Positions 16,315 through 25,017 are shown, counted from the first letter of the stretch. The stretch is DNA of 64,000 bases from Heteroscillospira sp050943935 (GCA_050943935.1 JBMNQC010000003.1:124001-188000), one strand, 5' to 3'. Notes: generated by a model not told the origin, from the sequence alone. Made by a program: numbers and translations.

Positions 16315-16779
16315 GTGTAGGGGCGCGCATTGCGCGCCCGTGAGGAGAACGGGGCGCAGTCTGCGGACTGCGAAGTGCGACCCCATTTCTTTTAGAAAGA
16401 AACGGTGTCGCCCGCCAAAGAAACTGACTGTTCGCCATGGGCCATTCGTGAGCTAAAGCTCACTCATTCAAATGGCGAAGGGTGAGTTCCAACTAAATCG
16501 CGCCTGAATCGATGGAATTGGGCAGTAGAGTTCAGCGTGAAGCTCACCCGGCAGCGTTGCAAGGCTAACATCCACCGCCGCACGAGCGCGTTGTGCGCGT
16601 CGGCGAGGCCCAAAAGAGTATACGACTTAGGCGGATTCTTTGGGAAGTTTGAAACCCGTTTCTTTAAAGAAATGGGTTTCAGAACACGACCCCTGCGGTA
16701 CGAGTCGATTTCACAGCCTCACCCGGGCGAATAAGTAAAAGCTCTGGCAAATTGCGGGCGCGCAATGCGCGCCCCTACA
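16315..16779 (-). repeat. Dispersed structured repeat (family B), copy 1, with terminal inverted repeats
   Basis: About 465 bp, no gene. Ends are 25-bp inverted copies (16315-16340 and 16755-16779), each itself palindromic around GGGCGCGCATTGCGCGCCC. The core (about 16342-16715) is the reverse complement of the copies at 27570-27955 and 30692-31115. It contains several hairpins (GCAGTC/GACTGC, GCGACACC/GGGGTCGC with TTTCTT/AAGAAA, GAAACCC/GGGTTTC). Only short, frame-inconsistent ORFs occur. MITE-like, or a structured RNA element. Confidence 0.8.
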
Positions 16780-16835
16780 ATGCTTCTAACACGCTTTCAG
16801 CAAACATGGAATAGTGCAGAAGTTGCAGCTATTTA

Positions 16836-17369
16836 CTACAGCATTTCATATCTGCGCACATATTTTTCCGCTTTCGCGCCTGAATCCAGGAGATTGCGCA
16901 GTATCTGGGCGCAGGCGGAGGCGTCGCTGGCGGCGTTGTGATGGTCAAGGTCTATGCCGTAGTAATCGCACAGGGTGTTCAGCCGGTGATTCGGGGCGTC
17001 CTTCAGCTCCGCCCGGCTCATGCGCACGGTACACAGGCAGTCAAAGGGCTCCTCCTCAAAGCCATAGGCGCGGAGGCACTTGCGCAGCACGCCCATGTCG
17101 AACTGAGCGTTGTGCACGGCCAGTATCCCGCTGCGCATGATGGGAGCGATATTCCGCCACACTTCATCAAAGCGGGGCGAGCGCAGCACCATTTCCGGAG
17201 TGATGCCGTGTATCCTTATGTTGCCGTAATCAAAATGACACTCCGGGTCTATCAGATAGTACTCCTCATGCACTATGCTCCGGTTTTCCAGCACGCTCAG
17301 TCCCAGAGCGCACATCCTGTCGTTGCGCCCGTTGGGCGTCTCCACATCAAAGGCGACAAATCTCTCCAT
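16836..17369 (-). CDS. DEDDh 3'-5' exonuclease, DNA polymerase III epsilon-like
   Basis: 177 residues, a stand-alone exonuclease domain. Exo I FDVETPN (Asp8, Glu10), Exo II HNAQFDMGVL, Exo III HHNAASDASA (His, Asp) supply the DEDDh metal ligands. Such proteins trim DNA or RNA 3' ends; a polymerase link is not shown. The central FDCLCTVRMSRAEL and LNTLCDYYGID segments match the DnaQ-like layout. Divergent from the RluA gene with about 100 bases between them. Confidence 0.85.
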   Translation of the reverse strand: MERFVAFDVETPNGRNDRMCALGLSVLENRSIVHEEYYLIDPECHFDYGNIRIHGITPEMVLRSPRFDEVWRNIAPIMRSGILAVHNAQFDMGVLRKCLRAYGFEEEPFDCLCTVRMSRAELKDAPNHRLNTLCDYYGIDLDHHNAASDASACAQILRNLLDSGAKAEKYVRRYEML

Positions 17370-17474
17370 ACTTCCTCCCGCCCCGCGTTTTTTCTCATTT
17401 TAGCACAGGGGAGAAGGCAAGTCTATTCATTTTTCCCGCCGCCTGTGGTATACTCGGGAAAAAGGAGAATGACC

Positions 17475-18116
17475 ATGGATTTTATATACAAGGACAACAG
17501 CATAGTGGTGTGCCTGAAGCCCCGGGGAGTGCTCTCCACCGACGAGCCCGGCGGTCTGCCGGAGCTTATACGGAACGAGATAGGCGAAAACGAGTGCGTC
17601 CGCACCGTCCACCGGCTGGATCGGGTGGTTGGCGGCCTGATGGTGCTGGCCCGCAGCGGCGAAGCCGCCTCCATACTCTCGGAACAGATACGAAAGCAGG
17701 AGCTGGGCAAGGCCTACCTGGCGGTCACCCACGGGGAGATACTCCGGGAGCGCGGGCGTATGACAGACCTGCTGCGGCGGGACAAGGCCGAGCGCAAGAC
17801 CTATGTGACCGGCACTCCAGGACCGGACGCCCGCGAAGCCATACTTGATTATGAGCTTCTGGGCCGAAGCGGCGGCATGAGCCTTGTGCGCATAGAGCTA
17901 TTAACCGGGCGCACCCACCAGATACGGGCGCAGTTTTCCTCCCGGGGCTTTCCTCTGGTGGGCGACCGGAAATACGGCGACCCCGAGGAGAAGTGCGGCA
18001 TAGCCCTGTGGTCATGCTTTCTGGAATTCCGGCACCCCCGCTCCGGCCGCACCCTGCGTTTTTCCGCCCCGCCCCCGGATATTTATCCGTGGAACGTATT
18101 TGATATACAGATATAG
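17475..18116 (+). CDS. RluA-family RNA pseudouridine synthase
   Basis: 213 residues from ATG 17475; the upstream in-frame ATG 17469 is too close to AAAGGAG at 17461-17467. Catalytic Asp in HRLDRVVGGLMVLAR (near residue 56) and GRTHQIRAQFSSRGFPLVGD identify the RluA class, which isomerises uridines in rRNA or tRNA. No S4 domain, so a small RluA/TruC-like enzyme; the RNA target cannot be told from sequence. TAG stop. Confidence 0.88.
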   Translation: MDFIYKDNSIVVCLKPRGVLSTDEPGGLPELIRNEIGENECVRTVHRLDRVVGGLMVLARSGEAASILSEQIRKQELGKAYLAVTHGEILRERGRMTDLLRRDKAERKTYVTGTPGPDAREAILDYELLGRSGGMSLVRIELLTGRTHQIRAQFSSRGFPLVGDRKYGDPEEKCGIALWSCFLEFRHPRSGRTLRFSAPPPDIYPWNVFDIQI

Positions 18117-18186
18117 GCCGCGATTATGCGCATAATCCGCATAATTGTGTCTTTTCTTCGCATATAATTTTAACTCTCTGTGAACT

Positions 18187-18229
18187 TTGGCACTCTCCCA
18201 TTGACATTGCTAAATCTCAGGACTATACT
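18187..18229 (+). promoter_or_regulatory. hsp20 promoter with overlapping CIRCE-like operator
   Basis: TTGACA (18201-18206), 17-base spacer, TATACT (18224-18229). TTGGCACTC at 18187-18195, nine bases, then CATTGCTAA at 18205-18213 match the HrcA operator TTAGCACTC-N9-GAGTGCTAA at 8/9 and 7/9 positions and overlap the -35. A perfect palindrome GATTATGCGCATAATC lies upstream at 18122-18137. Confidence 0.6.
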
Positions 18230-18310
18230 TGGTGCATACCAATTGAGAAGGCCCCAACAAGACCTCCTTAGGGCACGATAAACATCGTAAAACGAATGGA
18301 GGAATTAATT

Positions 18311-18751
18311 ATGCTGCCCAGTATTTTTGGTGAAAACCTGTTTGACGACTTTTTCAGCAATGCCTTTGACCGTGATTTCTACGGAGCGGCCAACCCTCTT
18401 TACGGAAAGCACGCCAAGAATCTTATGAAGACCGACGTTCACGAGGGTAAGAATGACTACCGCATAGCCATCGATCTGCCCGGCTTCAAGAAGGACGAGG
18501 TGAATGTGGACCTCAAAAACGGCTACCTTACCGTCAGCGCCGCCAAGGGACTGGATAAGGACGAGGAGAGCCGCGAGGGCCACTACCTCCGCCAGGAGCG
18601 CTATGCCGGCGCCTGCAGCCGCAGCTTCTATGTGGGCAATCTAAGCCCCGACGAGGTGAAGTGCAGATATGAGTCCGGAGTACTGACTTTGACCCTTCCG
18701 AAGAAGGACAAGGCCGCTCTGGAAAATCAGAACCGCATTATGATTGAATAA
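18311..18751 (+). CDS. Hsp20 / alpha-crystallin small heat-shock protein
   Basis: 146 residues from ATG 18311; the earlier ATG 18296 contains the RBS GGAGGAATT. Short variable N-terminus (MLPSIFGENLFDDFF), alpha-crystallin domain (about 45-135; DVHEGKNDYRIAIDLPGF, the GVLTLTLPK strand-9 signature), no C-terminal IxI except the RIMIE tail. An ATP-independent holdase that binds unfolding proteins. Strong sigma-A-type promoter with a CIRCE-like operator upstream points to HrcA control. Confidence 0.92.
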   Translation: MLPSIFGENLFDDFFSNAFDRDFYGAANPLYGKHAKNLMKTDVHEGKNDYRIAIDLPGFKKDEVNVDLKNGYLTVSAAKGLDKDEESREGHYLRQERYAGACSRSFYVGNLSPDEVKCRYESGVLTLTLPKKDKAALENQNRIMIE

Positions 18752-18754
18752 GCC

Positions 18755-18794
18755 AAAGCCCCCGGAATTCTTTCGAATTCCGGGGGCTTTTTTG
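18755..18794 (+). terminator. Terminator after hsp20
   Basis: Arms AAAGCCCCCGGAATTC and GAATTCCGGGGGCTTT form a perfect 16-bp stem followed by a T run. Confidence 0.9.
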
Positions 18795-18826
18795 TCCGCG
18801 TCCGTCCCTTGGGACGGCACGGCGTA

Positions 18827-21436
18827 CTAGTGCTTATGGTGCTTTATTATTCCCGCGGCTTTGGCCAGCTCCATCACCAGCAGGGGCACAAAAGCCAGAG
18901 CCAGGCCGGCAAAATACATATTTGCAGGCAGTATCATAAGTCCGAAAACGCTGTGCAGAGGAGTGAACAGCACCAGGGCTACCAGGACTGCCGACGCCAG
19001 CACCGCCAGGTTGAGATGCCGGTTGCCGAAAGCGCCTATTTTAAACAGGCTGTGTTCAGAGCGCATATTATACGACTGCACCAGCTGGCTGAGAGCCAGC
19101 ACCATAAAGGTCATGGTGCGTCCGCCCTCCAGTCCGAAGCAGGCTGTGCCTATGCGGAAGGCCGCCAGAGACAGCAGAGAGAACATCACGCCCTGCAGGG
19201 CTATGCGTACTCCGTAGCCGTGGGCGAAAAGGCTCTCGTCTCTGGGTCTGGGGGGACGCTCCATCACGTCCCTCTCCACAGGCTCCATGCCCAGAGCCAC
19301 GGCGGGCAGGGAATCCGTCACCAGATTTATCCACAGCAGCTGCATACTCAGCAGGGGGCTGGTGTGCCACAGCAGCATGGCCACAAATACTGTTATCACC
19401 TCGCCTATGTTGGTGCCCAGCAGGAAGCCCACCACCTTGCGGATATTGGCAAAGATTCCGCGGCCCTCCCGCACGGCGTCCACAATGGTAGAGAAGTTGT
19501 CGTCGGTCAGGGTCATATCCGCCGCGCCCTTGGCCACATCGGTGCCGGTAATGCCCATGGCGCAGCCTATATCCGCGGCCTTCAGAGCCGGGGCGTCGTT
19601 CACGCCGTCGCCGGTCATTGACACCACATGGCCCTTTTTCTGCCAGGCCCGGACTATGCGTATCTTGTTTTCCGGGGACACCCGGGCATAGACGCTTATT
19701 TTCTCCACCATGGAGTCCAGCTTATCGTCATCCATCTCGTCCAGCTGTGCGCCTGTTATGGCAAGGCCCTTTTCGGTGAGTATGCCAAGCTCCCGGGCTA
19801 TGGCGGAGGCGGTGGTAACATGGTCGCCGGTTATCATAACGGGGGTGATGCCCGCCCGGCGGCAGACGGCCACCGCGTCCCGGGCCTCGGGCCGGGGCGG
19901 GTCTATCATACCCACCAGGCCAAGCATGGTTAGCCCCTGCTCCAGATTTTCGGAGCCGGGATCCTGGGGCAGCTCGTCTATGGTTTTTACCGCCACGGCC
20001 AGCACGCGCAGAGCCTTTTCGCTCATCTGCTCCACAGCCCTGCGGCAGGAGTCAGTATCGCCGGATACACAGCGCTTTTCCAGCATATCAAAGGCGCCCT
20101 TGGTGATAACGGTGAGCCTGCCGCCGATGCGGTTCACCGTGGTCATGAGCTTGCGGTCGGAGTCGAAGGGCAGCTCGAAAACCCGGGGGCTCTGAGCGTT
20201 TATGCTGTCCTTATCCATGCCCCGGCGCAGGGCGGCCAGAACTATGCTGGTCTCGGTGGGGTCGCCTATGTGGGTCTCGTCTCCGTTGGATTCCACTATA
20301 ACGGAGCCGTCGCAGCAGAGGGCGGCGCTTCTCAGCAGCTCCAGATGGGCGCCGCTCAGCTCATCCATCTCCGCCAGCTCACCTCCGGCGAAAACATGGG
20401 TGAGGGTCATGCGGTTCATGGTGAGGGTGCCGGTCTTGTCCGAGCATATGACGCTGGCGCTGCCCAGGGTCTCCACGGCGGGCAGGCGGCGGATAATGGC
20501 GTTTTTCTTCACCATGCGCTGCACGCCTATGCTGAGCACCACGGTGACTATGGCGGGCAACCCCTCGGGTATGGCGGATACGGCCAGAGAAACGGCGGTC
20601 ATGAATATATCCATGACGGGGATGCCGTTCATGAGACCCACCGCGAATATCACGGCGCAGGCCGCCAGAGCCATAATGCCCAGATATTTGCCCAGCTGAG
20701 CCAGCTTCTCCTGCAGGGGAGTTTTCGCCTCCTCCGCGCCGTTGAGCAGCTTTGCTATGCGGCCCATCTCGGTGCCCATGCCCGTGGCGGTCACCACGGC
20801 CAGAGCCGTTCCGTAGCTTACGCTGCAGCCGGAGAAGGCCATGTTCACCCTGTCGCCCAGGGGCGTGTCCGGCGGGAGGACGGCGTCCGCGTCCTTTTCC
20901 GCGGGTACGGACTCGCCCGTTAGAGCGGATTCCTCGCACTTAAAGGCGCTGGTCTCCAGCAGTCTTACATCCGCGGGGATGAAGTCGCCGGCCTCCAGGC
21001 GGATAATGTCGCCCGGCACCAGCTGAGATGCGTCCAGCCTCTCCTCCCGGCCGCCGCGTATTACCCGGGCGTGCTGGGCGCTCATGGATTTCAGCGCCTC
21101 CAGAGCCTTTTCCGCCCTGGACTCCTGAAACACACCCATAAGGGCGTTGAGAACCACTATGAGAAGTATAAGCACAGGCTCAAAGAATTCCCCGGCGTCG
21201 CCCTCGCGGAGCGCTACAAAAAAGCTCACCGCCGCCGCGGCGATGAGAATGAGTATCATAGCGTCCTTAAATTGGTCGAAAAACCGGCTGAGCATGGTCT
21301 TTTTCCTGCCCTCGGCAAGTCGGTTTTCCCCGTACTTTTCCAGCCGCGCGGCACATTCTTCGGCACCTAATCCACGCTCCGGGTCTGTATTGAGACTGCG
21401 CAGAAGCTCCTCGGTCTGGCTGCTGTAGCGTGACAA
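18827..21436 (-). CDS. Calcium-transporting-type P-type ATPase (P2)
   Basis: 869 residues from TTG 21436, with GGAGGGA before it. N-terminal cation-ATPase domain, LTGES actuator loop, M4 SAIPEGLPAIV, phosphorylation site SDKTGTLTMN (Asp near 329), hinge MTGDGVNDAPALKAAD, and M5-M6 WINLVTDSLPAVALGMEP, the SERCA/PMR1-like cation site. It exports Ca2+ (possibly Mn2+) using ATP. Ten membrane segments expected, length normal. Single gene, convergent with hsp20. Confidence 0.92.
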   Translation of the reverse strand: MSRYSSQTEELLRSLNTDPERGLGAEECAARLEKYGENRLAEGRKKTMLSRFFDQFKDAMILILIAAAAVSFFVALREGDAGEFFEPVLILLIVVLNALMGVFQESRAEKALEALKSMSAQHARVIRGGREERLDASQLVPGDIIRLEAGDFIPADVRLLETSAFKCEESALTGESVPAEKDADAVLPPDTPLGDRVNMAFSGCSVSYGTALAVVTATGMGTEMGRIAKLLNGAEEAKTPLQEKLAQLGKYLGIMALAACAVIFAVGLMNGIPVMDIFMTAVSLAVSAIPEGLPAIVTVVLSIGVQRMVKKNAIIRRLPAVETLGSASVICSDKTGTLTMNRMTLTHVFAGGELAEMDELSGAHLELLRSAALCCDGSVIVESNGDETHIGDPTETSIVLAALRRGMDKDSINAQSPRVFELPFDSDRKLMTTVNRIGGRLTVITKGAFDMLEKRCVSGDTDSCRRAVEQMSEKALRVLAVAVKTIDELPQDPGSENLEQGLTMLGLVGMIDPPRPEARDAVAVCRRAGITPVMITGDHVTTASAIARELGILTEKGLAITGAQLDEMDDDKLDSMVEKISVYARVSPENKIRIVRAWQKKGHVVSMTGDGVNDAPALKAADIGCAMGITGTDVAKGAADMTLTDDNFSTIVDAVREGRGIFANIRKVVGFLLGTNIGEVITVFVAMLLWHTSPLLSMQLLWINLVTDSLPAVALGMEPVERDVMERPPRPRDESLFAHGYGVRIALQGVMFSLLSLAAFRIGTACFGLEGGRTMTFMVLALSQLVQSYNMRSEHSLFKIGAFGNRHLNLAVLASAVLVALVLFTPLHSVFGLMILPANMYFAGLALAFVPLLVMELAKAAGIIKHHKH

Positions 21437-21568
21437 ACCTATCCCTCCAAAATTTAATATTTGGTATAATGTAGTGTCAGTATATCTTACATTCGGTGAA
21501 AATTAATTGATTTCGTGTAAACAATATATTCATTTTCCCCCACTTGTTCATTATTTATTAAAACTCTG

Positions 21569-21598
21569 TTGACAAGGGTGAAACACCGGTGATATACT
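21569..21598 (+). promoter_or_regulatory. Promoter of UroD-like gene
   Basis: TTGACA 21569-21574, 18-base spacer, TATACT 21593-21598, about 48 bases before the ATG. Confidence 0.65.
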
Positions 21599-21645
21599 GA
21601 TTTTATCGAGTAGAAAACACTAATACATAAAATAGGAGGCAACTT

Positions 21646-22668
21646 ATGACTTCGTACGAGCGCATTATGACGGCCTTCCGCCACGAGGAGGCTGACCGCG
21701 TACCCATCACCGAGTTCGGCGTCAACCCCAATGTGTGGAAAGCCCTGGGCGCAAAGAGCCTGTATGAGTTCCAGCAGCAGGCCGATTACGACATGCTTGT
21801 AGTCCGCATCAAGTACAAGCCTATTGAGGACGACGGTGTGAACTACACCGACGAGTGGGGCATAGGCTTCAAGCGCAACGAGGAGGCCACCGGCCACGCC
21901 ACCGTTCACCCCATCCAGGGCCCCCAGGACATGAACAAGCTTATCCTCCCCCCCGCAGACGACCCCTACCGCTTCTTCTATCTGGAAGAGGCCGTGAAGG
22001 ACTGGAAGGGCAAAAAGGCCATTTGCTTCTCCACCCGCGCCATGTTCCTGTGGGCAGCCGAGCTGTGCGGCATGGACAACCTGCTCATGCTCATGTTCAC
22101 CGAGCCAGAGTTCGTTGAGGACCTGCTGGACAAGATAGTGGAGAACCAGATCGCCGTTGCGAAGAACGCCATCGCCATGGGCGCCGACATTATCGACGAT
22201 ACCGATGACTACGCCTTCAACACCGGCCCCCTCATGTCCCCCGATATGTTCGAGGACTTCATCGTGCCCCGCCTGACCCGCTTCACCGAGGCCGTCCACG
22301 CCGCCGGCGCCAAAATAATCAAGCACTCCGACGGCAACATGAACAAAATCCTGGGCCACGTCGTCTCCTGCGGCGTTGACGCCTACCACAGCATTGACCC
22401 CACCGCCCAGATGGACCTGGCCAAGGTCAAGGCCGAGTACGGCGACAAGATCACCCTCTTCGGCAACGTGGACTGCGGCAACCTGCTCACCTACGGCACC
22501 CCCGAGGATGTGCGCCAGGCCGTGCGCAACTGCATCAAGATCGCGGCTCCCGGCGGCGGCTATGTGCTGGCAAGCAGCAACACCATCCCCGCCTCCGCAC
22601 GCCCCGAGAACGTACAGATGATGATAGACGCCACCCGCGAGTTTGGCGCTTATCCCATCAAGCTGTAA
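21646..22668 (+). CDS. Uroporphyrinogen decarboxylase-fold protein (MtaA/CmuA-like group)
   Basis: 340 residues; AGGAGG ahead of ATG. Starts TSYERIMTAFRHEEADRVP, the common opening of UroD-like methyltransferase proteins (PKERVxxAxxxxxxDRVP), and ends in the AxxNPVPxxxxPENV-like stretch ASSNTIPASARPENVQ. True HemE active-site context is absent, and the gene is not near haem genes. MtaA/CmuA relatives move methyl groups between corrinoid proteins and coenzymes; no corrinoid protein is adjacent, and no HxC zinc site is obvious. A catabolic methyl-transfer or decarboxylase role is open. Confidence 0.8.
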   Translation: MTSYERIMTAFRHEEADRVPITEFGVNPNVWKALGAKSLYEFQQQADYDMLVVRIKYKPIEDDGVNYTDEWGIGFKRNEEATGHATVHPIQGPQDMNKLILPPADDPYRFFYLEEAVKDWKGKKAICFSTRAMFLWAAELCGMDNLLMLMFTEPEFVEDLLDKIVENQIAVAKNAIAMGADIIDDTDDYAFNTGPLMSPDMFEDFIVPRLTRFTEAVHAAGAKIIKHSDGNMNKILGHVVSCGVDAYHSIDPTAQMDLAKVKAEYGDKITLFGNVDCGNLLTYGTPEDVRQAVRNCIKIAAPGGGYVLASSNTIPASARPENVQMMIDATREFGAYPIKL

Positions 22669-22688
22669 TCTCCGCACCGATAAAAATA

Positions 22689-22720
22689 ACAGTCCGGCAC
22701 CCAAATGGGTGCCGGACTGT
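22689..22720. terminator. Bidirectional terminator between convergent genes
   Basis: ACAGTCCGGCACCC / GGGTGCCGGACTGT, perfect 14-bp stem, between the UroD-like gene and the minus-strand XRE gene. Confidence 0.85.
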
Positions 22721-22727
22721 TTCGCGT

Positions 22728-23066
22728 TCATTCCCCGCGGCGCATATTTTCCTTCAGCGCACGCATGGTTCCGGTAATGATGCGCAGCTCGCTGTGGTTG
22801 CAGTCCGACAGAAGTTCCTCCGCCTCCCGGAGAAACGCTCCTCTTGAACGGCCCAGACTGTCGCAGAGCAGGTCGTCCGCCGTTACATCAAGAGCGTTGG
22901 CTATACTCACCAGCGTAGGCAGTCCCAGCTTGGTGGCGCCGCGTTCAATATGTGATATATTGGAGGGCTCTTGATTAGACAGCTCGGCAAGGGCCTGCTG
23001 AGTCAGCCCCCGCGCCTTTCTGAACCGCCGGACTCGTATTCCAATAGCCATATAATCAAGTTCCAT
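22728..23066 (-). CDS. XRE-family helix-turn-helix regulator
   Basis: 112 residues. HTH_3 domain near the N-terminus (IGIRVRRFRKARGLTQQALA, SNISHIERGATKLGLPTLV, ANALDVTADDLL), followed by a short helical tail. Resembles small Clostridial repressors with SinR/ImmR-type domains. It faces away from the small TAG-interrupted gene at 23201 with an AT-rich gap of about 130 bases, so it may control that gene and itself. Confidence 0.88.
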   Translation of the reverse strand: MELDYMAIGIRVRRFRKARGLTQQALAELSNQEPSNISHIERGATKLGLPTLVSIANALDVTADDLLCDSLGRSRGAFLREAEELLSDCNHSELRIITGTMRALKENMRRGE

Positions 23067-23200
23067 TTTGCCGCCCCCTTTTTTATTATTTTTATTGTAT
23101 ATTTGTTTAGGATGTGATAAAATAAGTCAAATATCCTAATAGGATATATAATAATATTTTTTGACTGCACACTTATTATAAATAAAGAGGTGGGTTTTTT

Positions 23201-23455
23201 GTGAACTCTCAGCTTCCGCTTCTGGAACTATTGGCGGACACGGCCCAATGCAGCTATCTATCCGATTTGCACTAGCTAAGCGCCGGGCAGAGCGCCCGGC
23301 TGGCCGTTGTTCTGGAGCACATTGCTCCGGAGGATTTCTCACCGCCGGAGTGGTATGACGCGCTGGCCTACTTAACAGGAGAAAAATCTAATGGCTCCTG
23401 CGCCGAGGCGCAGGCACAGCTCTTGGCGTTTCTGCGCAGCAGAGCAAAAAAATAA
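23201..23455 (+). pseudogene. Small gene interrupted by an in-frame TAG (codon 25)
   Basis: GTG 23201 follows AAAGAGGTGGG at good distance. The frame reads NSQLPLLELLADTAQCSYLS DLH, then TAG (23273-23275), then LSAGQSARLAVVLEHI and on to ALAYLTGEK and TAA at 23453-23455: 84 codons in one frame, coding-like on both sides. I do not recognise the family; it looks like a small cytoplasmic helical protein. Divergent from the XRE gene, followed by its own terminator. Either a nonsense mutation or read-through; TAG is a normal stop elsewhere in the window. Confidence 0.55.
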
Positions 23456-23496
23456 AACAGCGGGAAAGGAGCAGCGCTTCTTTCCCGCTGTTTTTA
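23456..23496 (+). terminator. Terminator after the TAG-interrupted gene
   Basis: AACAGCGGGAAAG pairs with CTTTCCCGCTGTT, followed by TTT. Confidence 0.8.
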
Positions 23497-23521
23497 TCCC
23501 AAAACTTTTCCATTAGTGCAC

Positions 23522-23549
23522 ACCGTACGCCGCCGGACGGCATAGGATG
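23522..23549 (+). promoter_or_regulatory. Possible sigma-K promoter of dpaAB
   Basis: AC at 23522, 17 bases, then CATAGGATG at 23541-23549, close to the sigma-K pattern (AC-N17-CATAnnnTA), about 30 bases before the start codon. spoVF is a sigma-K target in Bacillus subtilis. Confidence 0.4.
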
Positions 23550-23580
23550 CAGAGAAAAGCTGACGAAGGATGTGAAAGCT

Positions 23581-24447
23581 ATGAAATTTGCCGTAATGGG
23601 AGGCGACGCCCGTCTCGCCCAGCTCTGCCGTCTGCTGCATGCAGACGGACACCGGGTGCGCACCTTTGCTCTGGAGCGGGCCGACAAGCTGGATGAGGCC
23701 GTGGCCTCCGCGGACTGCGCCGAGTGCGCCCGCCATGCCGACTGCGTTATCCTGCCTCTGCCCCTGTCCGGGCGTCAGGGCTATCTCAGCACCCTGCTCT
23801 CCGCCCGGGAGGTCACCCTCGACGAGGTGTTCTCCTCCCTGCCCCGGGGAGTGCCCGTCTGCGCCGGGCGGGTGGACGATTACGCCGCCGAATGTGCAAA
23901 AAAATACGGAGTGGGGCTTATCGACTACTTTTGCCGTGAAGAGCTGTGCGTAATGAACGCTGCGGCCACCGCCGAGGGAGCCCTGGAGCTTCTGATACGG
24001 GAGACGCCCAAAACTCTGCTGGGCAGCCGGGTGCTGGTGGTGGGCTTCGGGCGCATAGGCCGCCTGCTGGCCCTGAGATTGCAGGGCATGGGCTGCCATG
24101 TGGCCGTGTCGTCACGCAAATATGCCGACATGGCCTGGTGCCGCGCCATGGGCTTTGAGCCTCTGGATACCCGCGCGCTGGAGCCCCATCTGGGAAAATT
24201 CGACATGGTGGTGAACACCGTTCCGGCCGCCGTGCTGGGAGAGGAGCGTCTGCGCCTGCTTCGGGAAGGCTCCCTGTGCATGGACCTGGCATCCAGGCCC
24301 GGAGGGGTGGACTTTGCCGCCGCGGCCCGGCTGGGTGTGCACGCCATATGGGCTTTGAGCCTGCCCGGCGAGGTGGCGCCCATCTCCGCAGGCGAGATAA
24401 TACGTGACACTATCTACAATATCCTACGGGAACAGGAGCTGATGTAA
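23581..24447 (+). CDS. dpaA: Dipicolinate synthase subunit A
   Basis: 288 residues from ATG 23581; GTG 23572 abuts the RBS (GAAGGA) and is less likely. N-terminal domain MKFAVMGGDARLAQLCRLL is the DpaA opening; a Rossmann dinucleotide site follows at about 150 (VLVVGFGRIGRLLALRL). DpaAB makes dipicolinic acid from dihydroxy-tetrahydrodipicolinate in the mother cell for export into the spore core. Stop TAA abuts the ATG of dpaB. Shows that the host is a sporeformer. Confidence 0.93.
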   Translation: MKFAVMGGDARLAQLCRLLHADGHRVRTFALERADKLDEAVASADCAECARHADCVILPLPLSGRQGYLSTLLSAREVTLDEVFSSLPRGVPVCAGRVDDYAAECAKKYGVGLIDYFCREELCVMNAAATAEGALELLIRETPKTLLGSRVLVVGFGRIGRLLALRLQGMGCHVAVSSRKYADMAWCRAMGFEPLDTRALEPHLGKFDMVVNTVPAAVLGEERLRLLREGSLCMDLASRPGGVDFAAAARLGVHAIWALSLPGEVAPISAGEIIRDTIYNILREQELM

Positions 24448-25017
24448 ATGGAAAAAATACGACTTGGTCTGGCTCTGTGCGGCTCGTTCTGCACCTTTTC
24501 CCGGGTGCTCGCCGTGGCCCGGGAGCTGACGGAAAGCTACGATGTATATCCCATAATGAGCGAGACGGCAGCCTCCACCGACACCCGCTTCGGCAAGGCC
24601 GAGCACTTCATAGAGGCTCTGGAGGAATACTCCGGACATGAAATAATCGACAACATAGTTTCCGCTGAGCCCATAGGCCCCAAAAAAATGCTGGATGTGC
24701 TGGTGATAGCCCCCTGCACAGGGAACACCCTTGCAAAGCTGGCAAACGGCGTGGCCGACTCCTCCGTTACTCTGGCGGCCAAGGCCCATCTGCGCAACGG
24801 CCGGCCTCTGGTGATAGCTGTGAGCACCAACGACGGTCTTGGCGCCAACGCCGCCAGCCTGGGCAGGCTAATGGCCCGTCAGAACGTGTATCTTGTGCCC
24901 TTCGGCCAGGACGACAGCGCCAAAAAGCCCGACTCCCTGGTGGCGCACTTTGAAAAAATAGACGAGACTGTACAGCACGCCCTCCGCGGAGAGCAGGTGC
25001 AGCCCCTGCTGCTGTAA
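24448..25017 (+). CDS. dpaB: Dipicolinate synthase subunit B
   Basis: 189 residues, a flavoprotein-fold (HFCD-like) subunit. Starts MEKIRLGLALCGSFCTFSRV, then YDVYPIMSETA, PKKMLDVLVIAPCTGNTLAK and PLVIAVSTNDGLGANA, matching SpoVFB. Partner of DpaA, starting at the base after its stop. No further spore genes next to it here. Confidence 0.93.
   Translation: MEKIRLGLALCGSFCTFSRVLAVARELTESYDVYPIMSETAASTDTRFGKAEHFIEALEEYSGHEIIDNIVSAEPIGPKKMLDVLVIAPCTGNTLAKLANGVADSSVTLAAKAHLRNGRPLVIAVSTNDGLGANAASLGRLMARQNVYLVPFGQDDSAKKPDSLVAHFEKIDETVQHALRGEQVQPLLL

Noticed and set aside
16238..16438. Short ORF starting MANSQFLWRATPFLSKRNG, also seen in the other family B copies
   Set aside because: The frame breaks in copy 2 and the ends differ in each copy; the nucleotide hairpins are conserved instead, so it is not a protein.
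18122..18137. Perfect 16-bp palindrome GATTATGCGCATAATC as an operator
   Set aside because: It sits just after the RluA gene and about 65 bases upstream of the hsp20 promoter; without a second copy or a known binder it cannot be called a regulatory site.
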